Source: Phycomyces blakesleeanus NRRL 1555(-) (Eukaryota; Mucoromycota; Mucoromycetes; Mucorales; Phycomycetaceae). Taken from it: DNA of 64,000 bases. The notes under the pieces are model-generated. The model searched no databases. It saw only the letters and a list, made by a program, of their open reading frames with translations, and was not told where the DNA came from. This document shows, piece after piece, positions 46,632 to 58,527 of the stretch. Made by a program: the position numbers and the translations under genes. Each line of letters begins with the position of its first letter. Position 1 is the stretch's first letter. The stretch is taken from assembly GCF_001638985.1 (NCBI RefSeq), contig NW_017265146.1, positions 992,001 through 1,056,000 of the forward strand, written 5' to 3'.

Positions 46632-47974
46632 TCAGAGTTTCGTAAAAAAACTTGTTAAAGGACGAGTATTTTTTGCTGCTTTTCTTTGGTCCTCAGACTT
46701 TTTGGTTTTCTATTATTCAAACCACAAAGGTTATTATTTCTAGAATACCAAAGTCTTCACAACTTTATTACAACTCACCTTGGGAGGAACAACAACTTCT
46801 GTCTTTGTTGAAGCAGATTTAAAAAATGCTGATGGAGATTGGTGAGTGGAGTCCTGTGCTGTGTACTGCTCGACTTCTTTAACTTCTTCTATTAAACTAT
46901 AAGCATTGTCAGTACAAACAAATCCAATTTTAGTGATATAGATAAAGGAGTAAGCTTACTTGTAACTATCCAACAGTTTTTGACGCCATGCTTGTTTCAA
47001 ATATCTTGCTAGTATATTGATGGATTCCCTTTGGAAAACACTCGTTTTATCTTTAAAGAATACAGACAGATACAAACAGAAAATATGAGCTAAAAAATTA
47101 TACTATGTTCTTCAATCGCGCATATATATACATACCTGTTTTATCGTTTACTGATTCTAATTCATCTTCAACAGCATCAAGAAGCACAGGTATTGTTGAA
47201 AAATTATCAACAAGCACATCTACTTTCTTACGTAACCAATCAAGAGCTTTTTGATCGTTGAAGCGATAAACAAAAAAGGCACCTTCTCCAACATCTTATC
47301 AAAAGTATTTATTAGTATAAACCCAAATAAGTTCAACACCGTGTCTTATTTATTATTATTTTTATTATTTACCTTGAGTATCACATAAATGTTTGATTCC
47401 TTCTTTTAAACCAGAAATATCACTCAATTGATGAAGCCCAGTATTTTTCACTGTCATTTTTATATCCTCATCAATGTCGTTCAAAATGTTTTCACTGCTA
47501 AATATGTCATCGAGTTTACGAAAGTTGCCACTATTGCTAGTATTCTATTTGCAAAAGCCCCACGTTAATATATATATATATATAGAATATTATATATATA
47601 TATATATATACCTCGCGAGCTTGTTCCAATAGTGGAAGGGCGATAAACAATGGGTCCATTGGTGTCAAAAGTCTAAATTTTCCATTCTTGTGAATAGTAT
47701 TGTCGATCATCCAGCATGTTTTTCTTCCTGGTCCTGTAACTTGCTGTAATTCGAACAATTCATGTTTGTCATTGTACAAATAGGTGATCCATTTTCCAGA
47801 TCTAGGACAGGGTAATTGTAATGGAGTAAGATCATTGAGATCTATAATCGAATCGAAGTTTGTTTTTTTGGTTTTTTTTTAAAAAAAAAGAAAGAATTCT
47901 GTTCTCATAGATCCTCAAACAAAGACAATTTTCAAACCTTGATCTCGATTATGGGTAAACACAACTTGAGTCAT
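46632..47974 (-). CDS. Ribonuclease H2 subunit B
   Basis: Non-catalytic subunit of RNase H2, which removes ribonucleotides from DNA and resolves RNA-DNA hybrids in the nucleus. Exons: 47974-47938, 47841-47612, 47544-47373, 47294-47136, 47050-46960, 46896-46779, 46709-46632; phases agree and give 294 aa. The N-terminal triple-barrel region shows LPCPRSGKWITYLYND, then CWMIDNTIHKNGKF and LLTPMDPLFIALPLLEQA, matching the conserved RNASEH2B core (WLIDN…TPVDPLFL in human). The helical part continues FVYRFNDQKALDWLRKKVD and ARYLKQAWRQKLL. The C-terminus RPLTSFFTKL resembles a PCNA-interaction box (x-x-L-x-x-F-F), as in the human protein, but lacks the usual Gln. Family identity is strong; the PIP-like tail is inferred. 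Confidence 0.9.
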
Positions 47975-49956
47975 TCTTGGTAAGAAATCAAATAACAATA
48001 AGTAATTATAAAGTATTTCTACCTTGAATTCAGACAGCTAGTTTTTTTCTAGACGAATCAAAATTAATTTTCAGACAGTCTGTCTACCTTTTTTAGACAA
48101 AAAAGCACTGTAAGAAATGGCGGACTTTAAAACAAAACCCTTACAGCTTTTTTTGGCCAATAGAAATGTAGTATTTAAGCATTAGTATTACAATAGTTTT
48201 CATGTACATCTGGGAATCATATCCTTATTAGAAAGTTACAAATACTCGAATTCATTTTAAAAAAAAGAAAGCACCATTGAAAAATAGAAAAATATTAGTG
48301 TAGTTAAAAAGCACTTTGTGTTTACTTTTGAGAAAAAGAATTCTAAGCCGCAGTACGATAACTGAATATCAGTATTAAACCATCGTAAATTCTACCAAGT
48401 TGTTTTTTACTTCTAGGATTGCATTGCGCTTTCATCTATGAGTATTTGTACGTTACAGCATGTTTTATTAAGGTGATTTATTTTAGGGAACATTACGGAC
48501 ATGCTGGCGGGGCGCCGGCAGGACATGTTAAAGAGACCAAATTGAATAATGATGCGTGCTGTCACTCGAAATTACTTTTTTTTTGAGGTGAGGGTCATAC
48601 TTTGATATTTGGTAAATGTTTCAAAAAATCAAATGCTAATCCTACGAGGCCAACATTAGAGAGCTTGCTATCTAGCTTTAAATACTGTATACCAAAAGTA
48701 GCAAAATTCTTATATCTGTGTTTAAATTATTCATCGACTTAGAATAGGGAGACGATGGTTGTGATGAGAGAGAGAGAGAGAAAACAACCATAATGACCTT
48801 GTTAACCTACATTTTTACGAATAATTGGCAAATATAATATCTATATTTTTTAGCAGCCCCATTTTTTTCCATTAGATAAAACCTCCTCTAATAAAGATTG
48901 GACAAACCCAGTAAAAAACAAAGCACTCCGGCAGCAGTTGTGGAAACTTATCAATTGATGAGAACATTATACTGTGTCAAATATAAAGAAAATAAATCTT
49001 CGTAAACTTCAATCTTTTTTTTTTAAAAAAATAAGCTCGATCTTTAAAGATCAAATAAATTAATTACATATATAATAGACACTCCTGGCTACCCTATCCC
49101 TTGATTTGAAAGCGAGAGAATAAGCTTTATTTCGAGGAAACATTTAATGGAAAATGTATAACAATTATTGGAAATTAAATCGCCATTTACATTAAAAAGG
49201 GATAAAATATTCTATTTTCGATTAGATAGCACCTCCTCTATCATCGACGATATAGGTACTGAAAAGGTATGCAGTAAATATAATTTACGAAATAGGCTTA
49301 GTAACAGCTAGATGTGTGCATAGAATACAATCGAAATATAGCAGGTATTCTTGTATTTAGCCTAATAATGAACCTGGTCCTCTAAAGAGCAACATTGCTG
49401 AAGAGCACCATTACTCAACAAGATTTTGAGTAGTACCAAACGTCTTCTCCTTTATTCGGAAAAGAAAAATATCAATTCACAGAATTACACAGAACAAAGA
49501 AGATTTAGACCTATCATATTGCATTGGAGCGACTAGCTACCATAATTGATATTAGAAATCCTTTGTGGTGAAGGAACCAAACATGCATTCTCTTTCTGGT
49601 TTTTTTATTATGTACAGTGTTTCACGGAAACGGGGTTAATTTCAAATGTGTTCCTCTAGTGCAACACGGCTTACCACACCCAAAGACTTTTGATCTGTTT
49701 ATGGTAATTATTTCTCCAAATTTCAAATACAGAGCGCTCATTGGCTATAGTAAGGTGCAAGCTCAAAAATAAAAATAAAAATAGGAAAAACAGAAAAAAA
49801 AAATAGCTCTAAACTATTTTGGATGGCTTTTGTGACAAAGAAAAAGAAAAAGAAAATAATCGCGATAGAAAAAAGAAAAAACCGAAGTTTTGCAACAGAG
49901 AGAAAGAAAAAAATCTATTTTGCGACAGAGAAAAAGCAAAAAAGAAAAAGGAGATT
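47975..49956. other. Element-rich intergenic region
   Basis: No gene is supported. Notable contents are a motif at about 48107-48165 (CACTGTAAGAAATGGC … GGCCAATA) with a relative near 60268, an isolated GC-rich near-palindrome at 48499-48528, and two similar phrases, ATTAGATAAAACCTCCTCTA near 48871 and ATTAGATAGCACCTCCTCTA near 49221. The stretch around 49600-49760 resembles degraded mobile-element DNA but I cannot assign it. Confidence 0.5.
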
Positions 49957-51077
49957 TTATTGGCTACATATATTCATATTGGACCAAAGACTGCCAAACT
50001 TGTGAACATTCAGTAACCTGCGTTCAGCATAACCTGTGGGATGGAACTTGGAATGCATGTAAAAGGGTTGCGTCAGCTGAATGTTTTCTTTAAAAAACTC
50101 AGTTTCTTCAATAGATTTCATAAATAGGTTATTGTCTAGTGTGATCAGAAACTGGTAGAATAAAGGACTTCTGTAACTACAAAAATAACGGGAAGAAATT
50201 GCAAGGTCAAATGTTTCTATGCCGTATTTTTGGATAGTATAGTTATCCCTGTCCACTCTTGTAATCATTCCGAAGAATGAGTTCGTTCCATTGACTGTAT
50301 TGACGAGAAATATGCCAGATATCCCTATACGCATATTAGTTCTTGTAACCTTCTGGTAATCATTGTCGGCAGTATTTTCAGATCCATCGAGATTAGATAC
50401 AATTTCTTCTATCCCGGCCAAGCCATCAAAAGGAGCGATGTTGTTAGCAGTTGTGTCAAAACCAGCAGAAGTTTCATCAAGGGCATAAAACATATCGGTC
50501 ATCTCCTCGTAAAAATCCTCATTTTCGTCATCAAAGTCAGAACTGGAGGAACTAATAAATTTGCATAATGAGATTAGTATTTTGCGCTGTCTATGTTAAC
50601 CCAAAAATATATTCTTACTGTTCATCATTTTCAGAAAAAGGAGGGTCTTGGGGATAAGCAGCAATAGAAAGGTCGTCATCAGGTACATTGTTCAAGCTGT
50701 CTTCAAAGTAGTAGTCGTCAACTGTGTCCACATCAATGTCGTCATCAAAAACAGAGGCAGATGTAGAAGCAGTAGCGGGGGGAAAACAGACACAGAAGAA
50801 GAAGAGGCAGTTGAGCTGTTTAAAGAACAAAATGAGTTACTCATTAGTTAAATGCATCAGTTTAGTCGTGCTCTTACATCAGTTGGTTTTTAAAACTTGA
50901 GAGAGCTGCATTAGGAGCGAAGCGAGTGTTACTTCTTTGCTTGCATGTCTTCTCATATGCATTGACTTTGTATTTCTGTGAGTTGCTGTACACTTTGCAG
51001 AATGTGCAAAAATATTTGTCAGGTTTCTTTTTCCTACAATTAATCACGCCAATTAGGCCGTGATTATTTACACTCAT
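49957..51077 (-). pseudogene. Transposon-derived zinc-finger protein gene, broken
   Basis: Exon 1 (51077-50878) encodes INCRKKKPDKYFCTFCKVY with a C-x2-C finger half, the sort of N-terminus I associate with dispersed Mucoromycota mobile-element proteins (recollection, not checked). Exon 2 (50815-50619) begins in the right phase as STASSSSVSVFPP but must slip frame in the C6 run near 50778 to continue as ATASTSASVFDDDIDVD. Exon 3 (50551-49957) is acidic at first (SSSSDFDDENEDFYEE) and ends in a conserved-looking domain with FLVNTVNGTNSFFGMI and FHPTGYAERRLLNVHKFG. It could be a shortened, domesticated gene if the frameshift is a base-call error. Expected length of an intact relative is unknown to me. 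Confidence 0.5.
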
Positions 51078-52960
51078 AGTAAAGTTTGTTGTAATGTAGA
51101 AAGAAAGTCTATGAAAAAAAAAACCCCAAGAAAATGCTAAGTTACCAAAAGTGTCTCACAACCGATGTCACGCACTTGGCGTTTTAAACGAAAGACTAGA
51201 ATTTTCCTTTTTTCCCTATTCTTTCTTTCTTCTCGTTTTTAGTTCAAGTAAGTTCTAGTAAATATGACACATACTTATTTTGTTTTTAGATACCCTTTTA
51301 CTTTTGTATAAGGTATTTTGCTCAACAGACTAAAGTACCAGACTTATAAAACCTTTACTAATACTTTTTCTCTAGATTACAGTCATTTTGAGGAGCTACA
51401 TCGTGTGGTATAACAAAGGTAAATATCTTTATTTTAATAGCTTGAGTTTTATTCAATTATTAACTTTTTGCTTCTTTTTGCTTTAGGTAAGTCATAGTGG
51501 AATCTACTCTTTATTCTTTACCAAGAGGTAACTTTCAATGATTGAACACGTTATGCTTTATCAATAATACTAATCTTTATTTTTATTTATATAGCCCTTG
51601 GTATTTTCCATCTGTTTCTACTTCCTTACTTTCTCTGTCCCTACCCCAGTGTACTACTTCTATTACCACACTTTTCTGCCTATTATTATTAAGCGCTACT
51701 TTTTTGTATTGCTTTCATTATTATATGGTATTGCAAGGGTATTTTTGCTCATATTTTACTGTTGCGCTTTTTTGCGCTTTTTTTTCAAAAATAAAAATCT
51801 CAAAAAATTTCAGAGCAAATTTTACATAATACAAATTTTACAAATAAGGAACTTTTTTTGCCCATTTCTCAGAATGGGGGGAGTAGTGAGGGAGGTGGGG
51901 GGTCCTCATGGTTGCTGTGTGCTATATATAAGGAAGGTAAAACCTACAGAAAATGTACTGTTTATAGAATTGTACACTATTCCGAAAACAATGTTAAGGC
52001 TTACAAAAAATCTTTGGGTGGGACAACGATAAAAAAATAAACCCCCTCCCTTTTCTCTCTTTTTTATATCACTGTTGCAAGCTGCCACGTGTCATATGCA
52101 TTTTTTCCCTCTTTTTGACCGGCCTTTCTTTGCATTCTTAACCTCCATTAGATCGAGGTCCAGCGCGTGCTCGAGGAGAAGAAGGAGAAAAGTGAAAAAA
52201 GGATGTAGTTAAAGCTGGGCTTTACATTCGTGTGACTGTTCATTGCAATTACAGTGAACAGACTGGGTTGATGAGTAGAGCTTCGAAAAGAAAAGAATGG
52301 ATAGTGAATAAATGCAAGTTTTGTTTGTATAGAAGAAAAAGAAATGAAATTCAAAATTTAAAATTCAAAAGATTGAAGACTTCATTTAACTTGCTTTAAA
52401 ACATACAAGGAAACTGACTCCTATAATAATATAGAAGCAAGTGTTATTTTTGTCCTATTAATATTTCTTTAAAAAAAAAAAAGGAATTTTGACTATTGAC
52501 AGTTATTTATTAACAAGGGCATTTTTTGATATGTGCAAATGTTACCAATAATACAAAAAGTTGGGATAAAAGAGAGAGAAAAAGCCAAACATGCCTTTGG
52601 CTTAGGTCTTTTTAATTATTTTTACTCTATTTTCCATTCTTGCTCTCGCTCGCTACCTCTCTCTCTTTCTGTATGTCTATACACATATGCATATATACCT
52701 TCCTATTCGCTTGTTTTTTCTTTCCTATTCCATTTCTAAGTGAGTGTGCGAGATGCTGTGCCAGTTCCAGTTCCAGCGAGTCTGTGTGCCTTTGTCTTTT
52801 TTGGTATTTTTTATGATTTTCAACATCGCTCCACCAAAGGGCTTGTCCTCTGTCTTTCTTTTTTTCTTTCTTTTTTTTTCGGACCCCTTTTTTGTTGTTT
52901 TCGGAACCTCGGTAGCAAAAAAAACTCCCTTATTTTTTATTCCCTTTTCTTCTCTTCTCC
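51078..52960. other. Intergenic with possible element remnant
   Basis: Mostly AT-rich. At about 51861-52038 a plus-strand frame reads NGGSSEGGGGSSWLLCA and GKTYRKCTVYRIVHYSE, faintly like a BED-type finger of a hAT transposase, without the second half. Upstream of 52961 lie pyrimidine-rich tracts (CTCTCTCT near 52660, poly-T near 52858) typical of fungal promoters; this should be the bHLH promoter. Confidence 0.45.
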
Positions 52961-53347
52961 ATGGATACAGTACGTGCAGAAAACGGAAACTACATGCTGC
53001 CGTCGGCTCGAGCGCTGCTTTTTTCTACAGCTCATCAACCAGAAAGAAGACTTTCTGCGGAGGATGGAAACTCAATGGACCGAATGGTCATCGATGAACC
53101 TTACGAATCATCCGAGACCAATTTAACATCCTTCAATCAAGGTAGTCTCGAATTGTACCTAGAAATAATAATAATAATAATAATACATTATAATAAAAGA
53201 AGAAGAAGAAAAAAGAAGAAAAAGAAAAGGGTCGATGGTAAAAACAAGGCCTTTTGTTTGGTTGCCTTGGTAACTAAGCACAACAATTGGATTCACGCAC
53301 TGGCCCTCCCCACGCCCAAAACACACACACACACACACACAATATAT

Positions 53348-53384
<37 letters not shown>

Positions 53385-55482
53385 CACATTCAATTGATGA
53401 TTACATTCAGACTTGGGGAATTATAATAAAAATACAAAGCGGAGTGGAACTAAGCAGCGTTGTCTTTCATAGAGAACACACCCAAGCCTCACCTACCGCC
53501 CATCACAAACATACAGGCCTACCCCTCCAGCGCCCACTCTCAAATTCAACCTTCACCTTACCATGCCTCAACTCTGGGAACCCACACATCCGATGAGCTT
53601 CTTCGTCATCGCATGTCCGACATGTCTGTCTCTGGTTCCCATCATCGAGCATCTGTAGGAATTCGCAGTCCACGAGGCATGTCACCCGCACGTGAGGCAG
53701 CTATTGCCAGAGCACTCTCTCCATTGGAACCAAACTCACAATATGATCTATATTCCCGGAGAGGATCGACTGCAGATACCATATTTCCATCTATGGAATA
53801 CAGACGACCCTCTATCACAGACATCGGTAGTCTACCACACCCAACCTCGGCCAATGTGAGTCGAAGAGGTTCGGTTGCTACGGTTGCAACCGAATACGAT
53901 CATCCTTCCCGGTCCCCATCGCCCTCTCCGTTTGGAAAACGGTTCAGCCATGAGCCTGCAGACTCTGGATATTACATCAACCGACGCGACTCTCTTCCTT
54001 TGGCTCCTCACCCCGCAGTTGCACAGGTACAAGCCTATGATCCTTTTCAAAGAAGACATTCGATTGCCACAGCCGAACCAGCTTACTCAAACGGTTCAAA
54101 TGGCTTACCAAACGTACGACCGCCAATGAACAATCCCAAAATTCGAGGTTTGATTAATATAATATATACATATACGAATGTAGATGATTTAAAACTAATA
54201 AAAGCAATGTATAATCTTTGTAATTTTTTCTTTCTTTTTTTGTATAAATTAATGCACACACAAACGCACAAACGCACGAACACACAAAACACAAAAAACA
54301 TAAAACACATTTTTTCTGTTTGGTAGCCAGCTTCAGATTTCCTGCGACAATCCAAGAAACCCCTCATGGACCGTATTCTGCTCCCTCTAGTCCTCCCCCT
54401 TCTTCTTCCACGCCCACTCTGCATGATCCCAGCAACACTACCCTACCGCAACCCCCAAAAACCCCGGAAGCAATCAGCAATGCCACTCGCTACCCACGCC
54501 ATGGCATGCGTCATATCTCCTCGTCTGGAACCGATAATCACTACCAACAGCAGCAGCAGCAACAACGTAACCACGCCCACCCTTATGCTCCGACCGGAAA
54601 TCCTCTGGTACACAACCGTCGCAAATCCATCATGACTGACGAGGCTGCCTTGGATTCCAGCCCATCTCTAGGCCGCCGTGCGTCTATGCCAGTCGTTACC
54701 ATGCGACGTCACCCAAGTACCCAGGATCTCCCCCACCCCCACCCCTATCCCCCAACCCCTACTCGCCTTCAGCACAAGATAATACACGACGAATCACCTG
54801 AACCTACAGATTCAAGTCTTGGATATTATCCCGACAACTCGGACTCATACCTAAACCATGATGACATGGGTGGGGACCCAAGTGAAGAAGATAAGTCTGG
54901 AAACAAATCAGAGACCCCGTACTCTCGTAGCCCTGAATTGCGTGTCAGTCACAAACTAGCAGAGCGAAAGAGACGAAAAGAAATGAAGGAATTATTTGAT
55001 GAATTACGAGATTCACTTCCAGTCGAGAAGAACCTCAAGACAAGTAAATGGGAAATCTTAAGCAAAGGTAAAATATTTTATTTTTAGAAAACAAAGGAAA
55101 TGAAAGACATGATTACTTGGGGGGTTCGAACGAGAGGGGGGGGGGGGGTATTCAAAATATTTTATATTTATATTTATATTTATATTTATATTCATAATTA
55201 TAATTATAATTATAAATTATTAGCTGTCGAATACATTGCTCAGCTTAAGCATCGTGATTATAATATGGAAACCGAACTTGCGGGTTTGCGCCGGGAAGTA
55301 GCATCGATGAAACGGGACCGAGGGTAAGAGTTACAAGATGTTTTCTCAAGGAACTTCCTGCTTATTGTTTATATGTTATATACATCTGTGTATATGTGTG
55401 TTTATCTTTTGTATCTTTAAATTTTCTGGGGGGTCTTTTTCATTTTCTTAGAAGCAGCAGTAATTATGGTCCATCTTTTTAG
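52961..55482 (+). CDS. bHLH transcription factor
   Basis: Predicted E-box-binding regulator. Exons: 52961-53141, 53473-54147, 54327-55067, 55224-55323, 55452-55482; phases agree and give 575 aa. The basic helix-loop-helix domain is at about aa 490-552: [20 protein letters not shown] with the canonical His, Glu and Arg contacts, loop [13 protein letters not shown], and helix 2 [19 protein letters not shown]. It extends into a short leucine zipper-like tail ([11 protein letters not shown]). The N-terminal 490 residues are Pro/Ser/Thr/His-rich with recurring Arg-Arg-x-Ser sites ([32 protein letters not shown]) that look like basophilic kinase targets. The start ATG sits in a good CCATGG context. 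Reading through the last donor would give a stop after CGAGGGTAA; the spliced 31-nt exon ending SSSNYGPSF is my preferred end. It resembles fungal Esc1-like factors. Confidence 0.85.
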
Positions 55483-56405
55483 CCAAAGAAAAAAAATGTG
55501 GACCCAAAAATACGACCCTTCTTTTTGCTTTTGCCATTGCTTTTGCTTTTCATATATATCCTCAAAAAGAAAGAAAGAAATATTATATATATATAAAAAA
55601 AACAATAATACGACAAAGTGAAGAGAGACAGAAAGAGAGAGAGAAACAACCAGATCAAAGGAGAGAAAGAAGGAGAGAGATATAATGGGCCTTGTACACA
55701 AAAACGCCACTACAAACTACCGATTACCACCTACGACTAAACAGATCAACCACCACCAGCCACCAATTCACCTACCAACCTACCAACCTACCAACAAATC
55801 AACCAACCAATCAATTGCCGTAAACCTTTTTTTTTTTTTAAAAAAAAAAAAGAAAAACAACCAATCAACCACGACGACAATGGTAAGAGAAAAAAAAAAG
55901 AAACAGATTGTATTGTCCTATAGTTCCTGACGTCCATTTTTTTATTCTCTTGATACCCTTTTTAAAATTTTGTTTCCTCTTGTCCTTTTGCATTTACCTT
56001 TGCGTTTGTATTGTATGCCATATTATATCGATATATATTTGTGTGTGTGTGTATTTTTGTTTTGACTGTTGAAAAAAGAAGTGCCCTTTTTTTTCTATAT
56101 TTTTTTTTTGTTTTCAATATATTTCATCTTCATTTCATATATATTCTTTTCTTTCGTTTGATAAAATAACTATAATAACTATAATAATAATATTAATACT
56201 GATAACAGCGACAACAATAATTCCTAATTCCTAATCCCTATTTCAATATTTCAATATCGTTGGTAATTTATGGATAATTAATATTGGTTTTTTATTAATG
56301 ATTATTGTTGTTATTTTTTTTATTATTATATTACTATTACTATTACTATTATTAAATATTGTGTACATTTGTATAGATATATATATATATATATATATAC
56401 ATAGA
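55483..56405. other. Convergent 3' flanks
   Basis: Lies between the bHLH gene and the convergent transporter. It contains ACCA/CCAAC repeats at 55750-55815, poly-T/A runs and a TA array at about 56378-56398. No coding signal is supported. Confidence 0.65.
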
Positions 56406-58527
56406 TTACAGGGTGAATTTGAAATCTAAACGATCGCTGCCCTTGTGCTTAGTGGTCTCAGAGTAAATTTTGCGCTCTTCTGTAGTCATACTACTCCACA
56501 CACGAGCACGTCTCTTGTTGGTAATAGAGTATCTAAAGTACTGAAAGATGAAAAGAGCAGCAGCGAGTGTAGTCAATCCAAAATTGATCCAATTGCCAGT
56601 CTTAAAACGAGGAGAATCGCTAGCCTCTGTAAGAAAGAAACAAAAAAGAAAGAAAGTCTGTTAGTATGGGTCTAAATAAAATTCAAATAATCATAGTAAT
56701 AGTAAAAGAGAAAAAAAGATAACCTACGATAAATCTGAGATCCAGGTACACCACAAAGGTTAGCAGCACCAACAACTGCTCCTAGAGCAATTGTACGTTT
56801 ACCAATCTACACAATATATATTTTAGTTAAGCTTTCTTTCAAATGTATATGTCTATGTGTAATATAATATTCTTACTGGTGCAAGATTCGATGACATCCA
56901 AGCAATTTGCATGCCGTGCCACACTGGGAAAGAGGAAACGAACAAAACGACGCCATAGAATGTCCATCGACCAGAATCATCGGGCAAAAATTCGAGGGCC
57001 AAGAAACCGGCCATTGACCAAAAACATCCAAACAAGGCATGAAGAGAATAGTTTCCATGTCGCTCAGCACTCTTTGCGACAAGTATGGAAAAGAACAGTC
57101 CGATAAAGCATGCCGGGACTGTGAGAAGGTTACTAGTAGTTACAGGGAATCCAAAGCCTCTGATGAGAGTAGGGAAATAAGTTCCGATCTTTAAAAAAAA
57201 AGCATAGATAATAAGATGAATTAGTATTCTTTCTAGAGTATACACACATGTATTCTTACAGGAGTATTGGGCATAAGTCTAAGAGATTCGATAAATGAAA
57301 AGTTAGATTAAAATGAAGTAAATGGTTTTGTTTTATATAAACTTACCCAGAGAAAGTAATAATTAAATGAGTCCACATCTTTGAATCGAAAAGAGACTGT
57401 TTGACATCCTCCCAATGGAGTACATCATATTGCTCCTTTTTGTAAGTATCATCTCGGATGATTCGAGTTACTGCGATTTCACTTTCACGGGTCGTAAACC
57501 ACCCCTTTCCACGAATCAGACCAGCTGTTCTGCATGCATTGACAGGTAGATAAAAGCTAAAAGTCAAAAGAGAATTGTTAGGATTTTTGTCTTTCTATAT
57601 GTATATGTATATTTATATTTTACACATACAATGCAACGAATCCAACAATTTGAGTAAAGATTCCATCAATAATGAACAGCCACTTCCATCCAGGAAGACC
57701 AGCTACACCAGAGAGACGAAAGATGCCGAATGAAATCAATCCCGAAAAAGCAGAAGCAAGGGACTGTACACCCCAGAATAAGACAAGTCTTGTAGCAAGC
57801 TCATTTGTCTTGTACCATCTGTTAAGATAAACAAGCGAAGCTGGGACAAAACCACCTTCTGTGATAGCAATAAGTGTTCGAACTGCAATAAACCCTTGAA
57901 AGTTCTAGAGTAAAGTAAAGTAAAATGTGTATCAGTTTAACTATGCTTGTGTATGTGTATATTTTGTTTGTCTGTTTGATTTCTTACATGGATCAAAGCA
58001 TGAGCCCAGGTAATTACAGCCCAAGCGCTCATCAAGACTGGAATCCAGATATGAGGACCAACTTTCTTTACAATTGCATTTGTTCCCAATGCCATTACAG
58101 TAAAGACAAAGGAGTAGACGAGCGTTCCAGTATTGATACCAGTAATACCAAAACCAAGGTCACCGGCCAGATTATCGGATATTGCGTTTGCTATTCAGTA
58201 TTATTCAGAATTCGCACTCTTTATATACTAAATAAGTATTAATATCATCACAAACTTACCAATATTGGTACGGTCAAGATTAAGGACAAAAGATGTGAGA
58301 AGCAAAAAGCTGAAAAGGTAAAAATCGATCTTGTGAACCACCTTTCGTTCTTCTTCGACTGTCCATTGGAGATCATTTGAGAACCCTTCAACTGAAACAT
58401 CCTCAATCTGTTGAATGGCCGTGGTTTCGCTAGAAGTCTCGGAAGTTTCATTCTTTGATTTGAACTCGAGGACAATCTTTTCAGAAGGCGGATCCACCGT
58501 TCCTTGTAGCTTTTGTTCTTTAGACAT
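56406..58527 (-). CDS. MFS anion:cation symporter, DAL5/TNA1-like
   Basis: Predicted plasma-membrane proton symporter of the allantoate/nicotinate/vitamin permease family. Exons: 58527-58260, 58190-57988, 57904-57630, 57556-57347, 57278-57260, 57188-56877, 56806-56728, 56626-56406; phases agree and give 528 aa with about 12 membrane segments. Family hallmarks: KIDFYLFSFLLLTSFVLNLD then RTNIANAISDNLAGDLGF in TM1-2, a TM4-5 region VRTLIAITEGGFVPASLVYL and WYKTNELATRL, the central loop WFTTRESEIAVTRIIRDD with DVLHWEDVKQSL, and a TM11 region ALGAVVGAANLCGVPGSQIY. The cytoplasmic N-terminus (about 70 aa) is acidic and Ser/Thr-rich. Exon 5 is only 19 nt. Substrate cannot be deduced from sequence; nicotinate, allantoate or a vitamin are the usual candidates. 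Confidence 0.9.

Noticed and set aside
55100..55200. GGGTTCGAACGAG resembling a tRNA T-loop
   Set aside because: It is inside a bHLH-gene intron with no matching A-box, anticodon stem or acceptor stem nearby; I found no credible tRNA in the window.
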